DNA of 64,000 nucleotides from Fen-1058 sp964398185 (GTDB lineage Bacteria > Chloroflexota > Anaerolineae > Fen-1058): the NCBI GenBank assembly GCA_964398185.1, contig CAYNML010000022.1:8256-72255 (forward strand). Reading direction: 5' to 3'. Below, one piece after another: positions 8,732 through 15,976 of the stretch (its first letter is position 1; each line of letters begins with the position of its first letter). A program made the position numbers and the translations under genes. The notes under the pieces were generated by a model that saw only the letters and a program-made list of their open reading frames with translations, did not search any database and was not told the DNA's origin.

Positions 8732-9430
8732 AGATCGATCGGGCGGCGCCGCATCGCCGAAGCCGCGCGTGATCTCTTGCAGACCGATCGGAAGATCATC
8801 GAGATCACGTTCGATTACCAGTTCAATAACCCAGAGACATTCGCGCGGGCTTTCAAGCGTGTATTTGACATGCAGCCCACGCAGTGGCGCAAGCAGGGAC
8901 GCTTGGATCGACGGTTGATCATGCCGCGCCTGACGCTAGCGCATCTAGCGCACCTGGCGCAGGGATCATATTTGCAGCCGGTCTTGATCGAACGGCCTGA
9001 GCTGCACCTGGCGGGATGGATGACGCTGGTGCAAGGTGATCTGGCGGCGATGGAAACACTCTGGGGTTGGTTCACCCGCCCGATCGAATCACGCGGCGAT
9101 CCGATCGAGCGCGATGTGTACGGCATCTTGCACTATGCCGTAGAGGATGAACCCGCTGGTTACTTCTACTTGCTCGGCGTGCCCGTCGATGATGAGACAC
9201 TGCCGGCGCCGACGTGGGTCACGCAGATGTTGCCCGCGCAATCATGCGCGCGTTTCATTCACAAGGGTCTGCGTTGTGACTTGCAACTTACTCTCGACTA
9301 CATCTACTACACGTGGTTGCCACAAGCGAATGTGCAACTCCGCCCATCGACCATCTTGTTGCACTATGGGCCTGGCTTTGCAGATTCACCACAGGCTGAA
9401 ACAGAGGTGTGGGTGGAACTCGGCGGATGA
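8732..9430 (+). pseudogene. 5'-truncated AraC-family regulator with GyrI-like effector domain
   Basis: Reading back from the first TTG start (8777), the same frame continues to a TGA at 8729-8731 and encodes 'RRIAEAARDLLQTDRKIIEI', the middle of an AraC-type helix-turn-helix. It continues with 'FDYQFNNPETFARAFKRVF' and 'MQPTQWRKQG', the complete second HTH. The first HTH and N-terminus are missing; the terminator of the previous operon occupies their place. The remaining about 160 residues ('RPELHLAGWMTLVQGD', 'GYFYLLGVPVDD', 'AETEVWVEL') are a GyrI-like small-molecule-binding domain. A shortened protein could still be made from TTG 8777, but it lacks half of the DNA-binding unit, so I call it a decayed gene. 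Confidence 0.65.
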
Positions 9431-9433
9431 TGG

Positions 9434-9811
9434 CTACATCCGTTCCACCCACTGGGCGCGCCACTCCGGCGCGGCGTAGGGTTCAGGCCAGTAATCGATC
9501 TCGTGATGAATCCTGTCATCGCGAATTTCGTAGAACGACACGACCACGACGATCTGCTCTTCCCACGTCAGCGCCACTTCCGACGCAACTTGATCGCCCT
9601 GCCCGATCACGCGTTTGACCTCGGCCGCCCAGCGACCAGGATAGTTGGCATTCAACGCCACGAAGTTCTCACGCCCGCGAATGCGCTCGTTCGATTGCGG
9701 CCATTCGCCGATGTAGTCGTCGTGCAGCAACTCGCCCGCGCCCGCAAAATCAAAACGCCCCAGTCGCTGCCATAACTCGACGACCAGTTGACGATGAATC
9801 TCTTCGCTCAT
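9434..9811 (-). CDS. NTF2-like/SnoaL-type protein
   Basis: A 125-residue protein of the NTF2-like alpha+beta cone fold. It begins with the long helix 'HRQLVVELWQRLGRFDFAGA', then 'LLHDDYIGEWPQSNERIRGR' (typical xxLyxDDxxxxxP of SnoaL/ketosteroid-isomerase relatives), and ends in strands 'VVVSFYEIRDDRIHHEIDYW'. Such proteins are small hydrolases, isomerases or ligand-binding domains; the substrate cannot be read from sequence. The start codon overlaps the stop of the upstream YcaQ-like gene by 4 bp, so the two are translationally coupled. Confidence 0.8.
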   Translation of the reverse strand: MSEEIHRQLVVELWQRLGRFDFAGAGELLHDDYIGEWPQSNERIRGRENFVALNANYPGRWAAEVKRVIGQGDQVASEVALTWEEQIVVVVSFYEIRDDRIHHEIDYWPEPYAAPEWRAQWVERM

Positions 9812-11088
9812 GCTTGTGCTCCATGTGCCAGACGCGTCTTCAGTTGCTGTGCCAGTTTAACTTCGGCTTTGGCGGCTTTGATGGCCGACAGATCGATCGT
9901 TGGCGCGTTGATAAACCGCATGAAACGCTGCAAACCGCGTGTCAACGCCGTGACAAACTGCGGCTCTTCGGCCAGGACGGCTGTTTCCAGCCACAGGCCG
10001 TTGATCACCAGGGTGTTCGTGCTGCGATCAAGCTTGGGATCGAACCGCGCCACTAATCGATCGCCGTACAGGATGGGCAGCGTGTAATAACCCCAGCGGC
10101 GCTGCTGAGCAGGTTTGTACACTTCCCACACGTACTCGAAATCGAACCAGACCTTCGCTCGCCCGCGCGCGCTGACGATGTCGAGCGGCGCGAGAAAGGT
10201 GGCCTCTTCTTCAGTGGTCGTAGCGAGCGGCTGCCACTCCGCGGGAACGCCGCCCGCTTCAAGCGCGATCAACGCCGGAGCATCGGCGGCCAGGGCATAC
10301 AACGGCTCTTTCCAATCCTCTGCTTGCAGCGACACGACCTCGCCGTGGTCAATCATCTTATTCAAGCGCCGCTGCCCTTCGTCGAGACTGACGCGCCGTT
10401 CGATGAAGCCCGCCCACGAATTGGTAAATGTGCGCGCCCGGCTCAGCCCCATGAAGGCCAGCGCTTTGCGCGCAAAGAAATCCTCGGATTGCGCCACCGT
10501 AGCTGTGCGCTTCAAGCCGTCGGGCACGATATTCTGGCGGAAGTCAAACACCCGATCGAAGTTGCGGCGATGGTGCGTCATCAACTCGCCGGTGAGCCAG
10601 AGGAAATACATGGCAATCCCGCTGTCCTTGCTGGAGCGGTAATTGTCACCGTACGCCCGCCCCTCGAATTCGCGATTGCTCAGCGGGCCGCGCCGGCGCA
10701 GCTCGGTTTTCACTTCCTTGATCAAATCCGGTTGCTGCGCGGCGAATCTGGCCCAACGCGGCTCCTGCCCCTTGCGCTGCATGACGCTGCGCCAGTAGGG
10801 CAGCTCGTCGATCGGGTAGATGAAGATCGTACCGCCGTAGTCGAAGAACAGCCGATCGGCGTACAACAGCCGATCGAGCTGCTCCGGTTGATAGTCGATC
10901 ACGCGGCTGTGCAGCGTCAAGTCGTGATTGCGCGCGATCGCGATCAGCGGATCGACCTGCACAGCTTCACACGCGCGCAGGGCCTGCGCCGTGCCAGCCA
11001 ATCCCTGCCAACGCCGACCGGGCCACAAGCCCTGGCGGCCCAGCAGAAACCGTCGGGCGGTGGTACGACTGATCGTGAGATCAGACAT
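9808..11088 (-). CDS. YcaQ-like winged-helix protein (HTH_42 / AlkX family)
   Basis: A 426-residue member of the winged-helix family that includes E. coli YcaQ, a DNA glycosylase that unhooks interstrand crosslinks. The N-terminus 'LTISRTTARRFLLGRQGL' and 'CEAVQVDPLIAIARNHDLTL' are the usual family start, followed by 'LFFDYGGTIFIYPIDELPYW' and 'VWFDFEYVWEVYKPAQQRRWGYYTLPILYGDRLVARFDPK' split by short linkers. Whether it keeps glycosylase activity is not provable here. It overlaps the neighbouring genes on both sides (8 bp with the YciI-like gene, 4 bp with the NTF2-like gene), giving a compact three-gene minus-strand operon. Confidence 0.82.
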   Translation of the reverse strand: MSDLTISRTTARRFLLGRQGLWPGRRWQGLAGTAQALRACEAVQVDPLIAIARNHDLTLHSRVIDYQPEQLDRLLYADRLFFDYGGTIFIYPIDELPYWRSVMQRKGQEPRWARFAAQQPDLIKEVKTELRRRGPLSNREFEGRAYGDNYRSSKDSGIAMYFLWLTGELMTHHRRNFDRVFDFRQNIVPDGLKRTATVAQSEDFFARKALAFMGLSRARTFTNSWAGFIERRVSLDEGQRRLNKMIDHGEVVSLQAEDWKEPLYALAADAPALIALEAGGVPAEWQPLATTTEEEATFLAPLDIVSARGRAKVWFDFEYVWEVYKPAQQRRWGYYTLPILYGDRLVARFDPKLDRSTNTLVINGLWLETAVLAEEPQFVTALTRGLQRFMRFINAPTIDLSAIKAAKAEVKLAQQLKTRLAHGAQA

Positions 11089-11398
11089 CGGTGCTGATCT
11101 TTCCGGCCAGCGCGATGCGAAACGGGAATAACTCCGCGTGCATGACGCCTTTTCGTACGGCCGGATCGCTGTTCATGATCGCTCGTGCCTGTTCCTCTGA
11201 TTCAGTCTGAAAGATTGCGATGCCAAACGTCCGCGGCGAGTCATCCTGCGTGCGCCCGACGAGCAGCATCACACCCTGCTCGGTCAACGCTGCCAGATGC
11301 GCCAAGTGCTCGCTCACGATGGCCTGTTCTTCCGGCGTCGGCCCGGCCGTGACCATTTCACTGCGTGCGGGTGTCAAACGATATAGAAACTGCAGCAT
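11081..11398 (-). CDS. YciI-like (YCII domain) protein
   Basis: A 105-residue ferredoxin-like fold protein of the YCII family: 'MLQFLYRLTPARSEMVTAGPT', 'EQAIVSEHLAHLAALTEQG' with the conserved H, 'MLLVGRTQDDSPRTFGIAIF' and a closing 'RKGVMHAELFPFRIA'. Family members often act as small dehydrochlorinase-like or stress enzymes, but most have no assigned reaction. The stop codon overlaps the start of the YcaQ-like gene by 8 bp. An AGGAAG lies just upstream of the ATG, suggesting it is translated independently of the DinB-like gene 18 bp further upstream. Confidence 0.85.
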   Translation of the reverse strand: MLQFLYRLTPARSEMVTAGPTPEEQAIVSEHLAHLAALTEQGVMLLVGRTQDDSPRTFGIAIFQTESEEQARAIMNSDPAVRKGVMHAELFPFRIALAGKISTDV

Positions 11399-11416
11399 GT
11401 CTTCCTCCCGAATCTT

Positions 11417-11920
11417 TCACGTGCGCTGCTGGTAGAGTTGGCTCACGGCATCGATCTGCCGATGGTGAAACGCCTCATGTCCGCCATAACTCAGTAACCA
11501 TTCTGCACCGTTCATGGCTTCCTCGAAACCACCCTGATGACGCAGCGCAAGGTTGGCGTCGGCTGGCCAGTTCTCCAGCAATCGGCGTGTGAGCAGGCGC
11601 GTGCGCTCGAACCAGAAGAGGATGGCGTCTTTGGGCAGGCCGTGCGGCGGAGGCGGCGGCAGAAATTCGATGCTCTCTGGCGGCTTGACGCCTTCCAGCA
11701 GCGGCCGCGCGATGTTCTCGCGCAGATGGTGTTCGTCAATGGCGATGTGCATGAAAATCTCGCCCAGCGACCATTCGTCGGCGCCGGTGTCGGCACGTTT
11801 GACACCGGGACGCCAATCGAGTTCTTCCTGCGTCAAGTTACGCAGTCGTCCCAATGTTTCAGTGCGGACTTCTTCGAGCCTGACTAGTATCGCGTGTGGA
11901 TCGATCGGGTTGCCAGACAT
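11417..11920 (-). CDS. DinB-like four-helix metal-binding protein
   Basis: A 167-residue protein of the DinB/YfiT four-helix superfamily, not the DNA polymerase. Candidate metal-ligand histidines stand at the usual places: 'EWSLGEIFMHIAIDEHHLRE' in helix 2 and 'LLSYGGHEAFHHRQIDAV' in helix 4. 'RLRNLTQEELDWRPG' is the typical linker after helix 1. Family members include thiol transferases and damage-induced proteins of unknown activity. It is first in the minus-strand run with the YciI-like, YcaQ-like and NTF2-like genes. A GAGGA precedes the ATG, and the upstream TTTTTTGACG stretch may carry its promoter. Confidence 0.82.
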   Translation of the reverse strand: MSGNPIDPHAILVRLEEVRTETLGRLRNLTQEELDWRPGVKRADTGADEWSLGEIFMHIAIDEHHLRENIARPLLEGVKPPESIEFLPPPPPHGLPKDAILFWFERTRLLTRRLLENWPADANLALRHQGGFEEAMNGAEWLLSYGGHEAFHHRQIDAVSQLYQQRT

Positions 11921-11985
11921 GTTGTCCTCCTCGCATGGGTCTCAGTTGCAGAGTGTAACACACCACGCCCCGTCAAAAAAGGGAC

Positions 11986-12018
11986 AGCGGTCAATGATCA
12001 TCTTGATCATCGACCGCT
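11986..12018 (-). terminator. Terminator of the LexA/FtsK-like operon
   Basis: AGCGGTC-a-ATGATCA (11986-12000) pairs with TGATCAT-c-GACCGCT (12004-12018) around a TCT loop. On the minus strand the hairpin is followed by GTCCCTTTTTT, fitting a rho-independent terminator for the operon ending at 12172. The remaining 11921-12171 bases show nothing else I can identify. Confidence 0.65.
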
Positions 12019-12171
12019 GTTCGTGTTGACACCCGGTTCATGCGCTGTAGCGCACCCCACCGCTGCGGTTTCCCCAGAGAGTACGATCCGGTCTCAACCG
12101 GTCATGGAAAGTGCAGTGGACGCGTGAGCGATGCGGCCCGCCAGCGCAGCGGCAGCGTTACCGGGGTCAAC

Positions 12172-12459
12172 CTATCCGGCGATATGCCATGTGTTGTGGC
12201 GCAAATCCTGATAGATGTTGTACGTCCCTTCGGCGCACCGCACCTGAAAGTAGTGACGATCCAGCTGGCCGCCGTTGCGGCGCGAAGCCGTGGTCCAGCA
12301 GCGCTCCACGGCCTCCACCTGAAACTCGCGGCCGCGCCACACAAAGGTGCGCGGGAAATAGCCGAAGCGCCGCGAGCGCATGTCAATGGCCTCGGTTCCC
12401 CGGCGCTTCATGATCGGTTTCACTTCCGTTTTGGCATTACCAAACAGACTCAGGCTCAT
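12172..12459 (-). CDS. DUF6504 family protein
   Basis: A 95-residue soluble basic protein. The pattern 'PRTFVWRGREFQVEAVERCW' followed by 'HYFQVRCAEGTYNIYQDLR' and 'NTWHIAG' matches the DUF6504 family as I know it: small proteins, often encoded near SOS or translesion genes in GC-rich bacteria. No catalytic residues are recognisable. I chose the internal ATG at 12459 because GAAGAGGAG lies at proper spacing; it starts inside the end of the upstream two-TM gene (23-bp overlap), indicating coupling. Its position at the end of the LexA/FtsK-like operon suggests a DNA-damage role, which is inference. Confidence 0.75.
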   Translation of the reverse strand: MSLSLFGNAKTEVKPIMKRRGTEAIDMRSRRFGYFPRTFVWRGREFQVEAVERCWTTASRRNGGQLDRHYFQVRCAEGTYNIYQDLRHNTWHIAG

Positions 12460-12823
12460 GGTAGACGATCTCCTCTTCACCAATGGTGGTAAATTCACGC
12501 TGCGCCGCAGGTGCACGGCCACCTGGCGCCGCCGACACGACTTGCAGCGCGGCCGGATACGTTACGGCTCCCGTTAGACCTTGATAGGCGGGTGACGGCA
12601 TGACTACGGTGGGCGGCGGCGAGGTGTACGCCCGATCGGAATGGCGCTGCGCCTTCACGGCCCAGCCGATCACCAATCCGATCGGGAACGCGGCCATGCC
12701 GCCGAAGATCACACCCGCCATGAACGCCAGCGTCTGTTCGCTCAAGCGGCTGCCGATCACGCCCCCGGCCACCAGAATGAAAGTCACCAATCCTAACGCA
12801 ACGTACCACGGCCAATATTTCAT
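12437..12823 (-). CDS. Two-TM membrane protein with cytoplasmic tail
   Basis: A 128-residue membrane protein that I do not recognise. Two hydrophobic helices (about 5-24 'WYVALGLVTFILVAGGVIGS' and 31-55 'LAFMAGVIFGGMAAFPIGLV') are followed by a polar, Pro/Ala-rich tail (about 60-128) ending 'TTIGEEEIVYHEPESVW'. It starts 3 bp after the stop of the FtsK-like gene and overlaps DUF6504. Since that FtsK-like motor lacks its usual membrane domain, this protein could be its separate membrane anchor. That proposal rests only on adjacency. Confidence 0.7.
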   Translation of the reverse strand: MKYWPWYVALGLVTFILVAGGVIGSRLSEQTLAFMAGVIFGGMAAFPIGLVIGWAVKAQRHSDRAYTSPPPTVVMPSPAYQGLTGAVTYPAALQVVSAAPGGRAPAAQREFTTIGEEEIVYHEPESVW

Positions 12824-12826
12824 GAC

Positions 12827-13981
12827 TTATCGATCGATACCCGGCAGCGCGAAGACGGCGCTATCCAGCACAGAATTCCTGGTGCGCGCTACGGAGGTCA
12901 CGGTACTCGGCCTGCCCGATTGAATGATCTCGTCCCCGCGGATGCCTTGCGCCAGTTGTTGCACGCTCGCTTCAATTTCATTCGCCGAAGTGTAGGCTGC
13001 TTGAAACCGGATCAAGCCCGGTCCATACACCGCCACAAAGTCACCGCGCCCCGTCAACTTCTCTGCCCCCGTGCCGCCTACTCCGGCGGCGACGCGTGCG
13101 TCCTCGGCGCTAACGACATGCCCCACCAACCTCACCGGGAAGTTGGCTTTCACCAGCGGGCCAATGATGGAACTCGACGGTTTCTGCGTTGCGCCGATGA
13201 CGTGGATGCCGGCCTCGCGTCCGCGCTGTACCAGCCGTCCCAGGCCCTCGAGAATCGCCGGGCCGCCCGTCTGCACCAGATCGGCCAACTCGTCGATCGC
13301 TACAACGATGCGCGGATCAGTCACCCGCGATCGATCGCGCTGTTCCATCAGGTTCACCAGATCGCCGAGGGCCTGCACCGCCTGATCGGGTTGTGTCACG
13401 ATGCCCGATGATAGTGCGGGGCACGCTGTCGGGCGCAGGAGGTGCGGCAGGCGGGCCATCGGCTCGAAGGCGCGGCCCTTCGGATCGATCAGCACGAACT
13501 GCAGCTGGCGGCGGTGATTCAACAGCGCCAGCGACAGGATGATGGTCTGCATCAGCGCGGTCTTGCCGGAGCCCGTCGTGCCCGCCACCAACACGTGCGC
13601 CACTTCCGGCGAAGGCAGGCGGATCAGCAGCGGCGCACCATCGTCGGCCAGGCCCAGCACCGCCGTGCCAAACGGGATGCGCGAGGGCGGAATGCGGGCG
13701 CAGAGCGGCAGCAGTTTCAGCGGCTGTGGATCGCTGCGCGGCACTTCGATGCGCACGGCATTGCCCTGTGTGGTCACGCGCGCGCTCGGCGCACCCAGCG
13801 CCACGGCGATTTCGCGCGACAACGACTCCACGCGGCTGATCTTCACTCCGGGGTTGGTCTGCAATAGGAACTGCACCCAGCGCGGCGTGACGTGGCCGCC
13901 GGTCACACGGGCCGGAGCCTTGTGTTCGTGAAGCACCATTTCGATGGCATCTGCTTTCGCTTCCAGTTCACGCCGCTGCAT
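12827..13981 (-). CDS. Soluble FtsK/SpoIIIE-type DNA translocase
   Basis: A 384-residue ATPase carrying only the motor part of FtsK. An alpha domain (about 28-85: 'VTPRWVQFLLQTNPGVKISR', 'LSREIAVALGAPSARV', 'RIEVPRSD') precedes the RecA-like beta domain with Walker A 'GTTGSGKT' (134-141), 'VLIDPKGRAF', and Walker B 'IVVAIDEL' (D230, E231), then 'RGREAGIHVIGATQKPS' and 'NFPVRLVGHVVSAEDARVA'. The four-TM N-terminus, the linker and the DNA-reading gamma winged helix of chromosomal FtsK are absent. FtsK proteins pump double-stranded DNA; here the job is unknown. It has a strong GAGGAG ribosome site, lies 128 bp after lexA paralogue 1 on the same strand, and is followed by the two-TM and DUF6504 genes. 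Confidence 0.88.
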   Translation of the reverse strand: MQRRELEAKADAIEMVLHEHKAPARVTGGHVTPRWVQFLLQTNPGVKISRVESLSREIAVALGAPSARVTTQGNAVRIEVPRSDPQPLKLLPLCARIPPSRIPFGTAVLGLADDGAPLLIRLPSPEVAHVLVAGTTGSGKTALMQTIILSLALLNHRRQLQFVLIDPKGRAFEPMARLPHLLRPTACPALSSGIVTQPDQAVQALGDLVNLMEQRDRSRVTDPRIVVAIDELADLVQTGGPAILEGLGRLVQRGREAGIHVIGATQKPSSSIIGPLVKANFPVRLVGHVVSAEDARVAAGVGGTGAEKLTGRGDFVAVYGPGLIRFQAAYTSANEIEASVQQLAQGIRGDEIIQSGRPSTVTSVARTRNSVLDSAVFALPGIDR

Positions 13982-14109
13982 GGGATCGTCTCCTCGAAGG
14001 TTGTGCCAGGCGTTCTGCGCGGAATGAAGTGCAGTCGAAGAACGCGGCTGTGATGGTGGGCATCCTTCGACTTCGCTGTGCTCCGCTCTGGATGCCTGCT
14101 GATGTCAGG

Positions 14110-14718
14110 CTAGTGTACGCGCCGAATGACGGCGACAACACGGCCTTGAATTTCGAGATTTTCCGGATGGGTGTAGATCGGGCCAAGCGAGGGATTGGCC
14201 GGCTGCAGTCGCACGCGATTCGGTTCGCGGAAGAAATACTTCAACGTTGTCTCATCGCGATCGATCAAGCGGGCGGCCACCATGTCGCCGTTCTTCGCTT
14301 CGGCCTGTTTTTTCATCACGACGATGTCGCCGTCGTCCACCATCGCGTCGATCATCGATGTGCCGCGCACCTTGAGCGCGAACAGACCGTCTTGCTCCGG
14401 CACGATGTCGCGCGTCAGCACCAGCGCTTCGTTGGCTAAATCCGCGAAGGACATCGTCGGCAAGCTGGCGCCGATCGAGCCGACGTAGGGCACGCTAAAG
14501 GCTTCGGCCTGCACCAGGCGCAGACCGCGCGGTGTGGCGCGATCGCGGCTGATAAAGCCGGCTTCCTCCAGCGCGGTCAGGTGATAATCCACCAGCGATT
14601 TGGTGGACAGTCCCAGTCCGCTGCGGATTTCTTCATAGGTGGGCGGGTAATGCTGCCGCGCCATGAAGTCTTCAATAAAGGTGAGAATCTGCTGTTGTTT
14701 GACGGTCAGGGGTTTCAT
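14110..14718 (-). CDS. LexA-family repressor, paralogue 1
   Basis: A 203-residue LexA-type repressor. The N-terminal winged helix (1-70) shows 'QQQILTFIEDFMARQHYPPT' and 'GLGLSTKSLVDYHLTALEEAG'. The C-terminal S24 protease domain keeps the catalytic Ser121 ('RGTSMIDAMVDDGDIVV') and Lys160 ('DETTLKYFF'). The self-cleavage site, normally Ala-Gly, aligns here with Ala84-Ser85 in 'VGSIGASLP', so cleavage may be slower or differently triggered. The start at ATG 14718 has GAAAGGAC upstream; an in-frame upstream extension from 14814 would run through the promoter and is rejected. It is probably the first gene of the FtsK-like operon and, by its own operators, self-regulated. Confidence 0.9.
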   Translation of the reverse strand: MKPLTVKQQQILTFIEDFMARQHYPPTYEEIRSGLGLSTKSLVDYHLTALEEAGFISRDRATPRGLRLVQAEAFSVPYVGSIGASLPTMSFADLANEALVLTRDIVPEQDGLFALKVRGTSMIDAMVDDGDIVVMKKQAEAKNGDMVAARLIDRDETTLKYFFREPNRVRLQPANPSLGPIYTHPENLEIQGRVVAVIRRVH

Positions 14719-14768
14719 TTCTGTCCTTTCGACGAGCGGCTGCGAGTTGGAATGTTGTTGGGAGAAAT

Positions 14769-14822
14769 AGAACGCTCGTTCGAGTCTATTATAGCACGTT
14801 TGTTCTAGTGTCAATAGAACAA
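14769..14822 (-). promoter_or_regulatory. Promoter and SOS-type operators of lexA paralogue 1
   Basis: On the minus strand a TTGACA -35 (plus 14809-14814) and TATAAT -10 (plus 14788-14793) are 15 bp apart. AGAACGCTCGTTCG (14769-14782) contains GAAC-N4-GTTC, the Cheo-box type of LexA operator, just downstream of the -10. The spacer holds a degenerate copy, GAACaaacGTGC, and TTGTTCTA (14800-14807) forms a perfect 8-bp inverted repeat with TAGAACAA (14815-14822) over the -35. Binding is inferred from the motif. Confidence 0.75.
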
Positions 14823-14874
14823 ATCCTTAAAAAAACGCGGGTCTTCCGACTTTGGCGGGAAACCGTCGGTGCAT

Positions 14875-15020
14875 CGTCATTGCGAGCGCTTTCGCCAGGC
14901 GCGCCCCCGCGCATAGCGCGGACAGGGCGTGCGAAGCAATCTCCTTTCGACCGGTACTGAGATTGCTTCGTCGCGAACAGCGCTCACCTGCCCCGCGCCG
15001 TTGGCGGGGTCGCAATGACG
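14875..15020. repeat. Palindromic CATTGCGAG-type intergenic repeat, copy 1
   Basis: CGTCATTGCGAGCG at the left end faces CGCAATGACG at 15011-15020, with GAAGCAATCTC and GAGATTGCTTCG facing each other inside. Similar elements lie at 25917-25994 and 55658-55744. It fills most of the gap between the two lexA genes. Confidence 0.8.
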
Positions 15021-15070
15021 CACGTTGGTGACAATAATCCCGCTGAACCCGGAAGAGCCAAAAACGCGAA

Positions 15071-15106
15071 AACGCCCGATCGGGCTGAGCTGACCGATCG
15101 GGCGTT
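15071..15106 (-). terminator. Terminator of lexA paralogue 2
   Basis: AACGCCCGATCGG (15071-15083) pairs perfectly with CCGATCGGGCGTT (15094-15106) over a 10-nt loop. On the minus strand it is followed by TTCGCGTTTT. Confidence 0.75.
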
Positions 15107-15129
15107 GGCAGGAACGCAGAGAAGAAGCG

Positions 15130-15780
15130 TTACGCGGGTTTGTTGGGATGCCGGATCACGAGAACGACGCGGCCCTGTACTTCAACGTTTTTGGGATCGG
15201 CAAAGATGGGCGACATCGTCGGGTTGGCAGGCTGCAAGCGCACCCTGCCCTTTTCGAGATAGAAGCGCTTGAGGGTGGTTTCTTCGCGGTCTTTCAGCCA
15301 CACAGCCACCAGCTCGCCATTGTCGGCCTTCTGACGCTGCTGCATGACCACGATGTCGCCGTCGCCGATCATCGCGTCGACCATCGAGTCGCCGCGCACC
15401 TGCAGGGCGAACAGGCCCTTGTCGTCCAGCGGCAGCAGTTCGCGCGTCAGTTCGATCATCTCGTCGCCAAGGAGAGCGAAATCAGAATTGGGTACGGGCA
15501 TTGGTTCGCCAGCGGCGATGCGGCCCAGCACCGGAATCCGGATTGTCTCGATGGGCGCGGCTTCGGCCTCATCAGTCACCAGCTTGATGCCGCGCGAAAT
15601 GGTCTTGTCGCGTGCAATGTGCCCCTGCTTTTCCAGGACGTTCAGGTTGTAGTTGACCACCGAGGTTGACGAAATCCCCACGGATTTTCCGATTTCGCGG
15701 ATGGTGGGCGGGTACTTGGTGCGGCCGGAAAAATCGCGGATGAAGTCCAAAATGGCTTGCTGGCGATCGGTGAGTGTCAT
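15130..15780 (-). CDS. lexA: LexA repressor, paralogue 2 (canonical)
   Basis: A 216-residue LexA. The winged helix begins 'MTLTDRQQAILDFIRDFSGR' with the recognition region 'KSVGISSTSVVNYNLNVLEK'. The cleavage site is canonical, Ala90-Gly91 in 'LGRIAAGEPMP', and the catalytic dyad is Ser132 ('RGDSMVDAMIGDGD') and Lys171 ('EETTLKRF'). It should repress damage-response genes and self-cleave when bound to RecA filament. A GGAGGAATT site precedes the ATG. It has its own consensus promoter with an embedded GAAC-N4-GTTC box about 125 bp upstream and its own terminator. The two paralogues are clearly different (different length, linker and cleavage site), so they may have split regulons. Confidence 0.95.
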   Translation of the reverse strand: MTLTDRQQAILDFIRDFSGRTKYPPTIREIGKSVGISSTSVVNYNLNVLEKQGHIARDKTISRGIKLVTDEAEAAPIETIRIPVLGRIAAGEPMPVPNSDFALLGDEMIELTRELLPLDDKGLFALQVRGDSMVDAMIGDGDIVVMQQRQKADNGELVAVWLKDREETTLKRFYLEKGRVRLQPANPTMSPIFADPKNVEVQGRVVLVIRHPNKPA

Positions 15781-15900
15781 AATTCCTCCGAAGATAACCC
15801 CAACTTATCCCAAGAATTACCCAATGATAACCCAAATTTTCACTGCGCTGGGCAAATTGACTTGGTTATCCCAAGTTTATCCAAAGGATTTCCCAAGTCT
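15781..15900 (-). repeat. Leader of lexA 2 with repeated TTGGGnTAA words
   Basis: Read on the minus strand, the untranslated leader holds at least six variants of one word: CTTGGGAAATC, TTGGATAA, CTTGGGATAACC, TTTGGGTTATC, TTGGGTAA, CTTGGGATAAG, TTGGGGTTATC. CTTGG-TTATC-CCAAG (plus strand) forms a small hairpin. The array is outside the lexA reading frame. Its role is unknown. Confidence 0.7.
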
Positions 15901-15906
15901 GCTGGC

Positions 15907-15935
15907 ATTATAAACGAACAATTGTTCTGTGTCAA
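15907..15935 (-). promoter_or_regulatory. Consensus promoter with LexA box, lexA paralogue 2
   Basis: On the minus strand, TTGACA (plus 15930-15935), 17-bp spacer and TATAAT (plus 15907-15912). The spacer contains the palindrome GAACAATTGTTC (15916-15927), a perfect GAAC-N4-GTTC operator. A bound LexA would block RNA polymerase directly. Confidence 0.85.
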
Positions 15936-15976
15936 TAGGCTACGGTGATTTTGGGGTGTTTTCGGGGGTGGACAGA

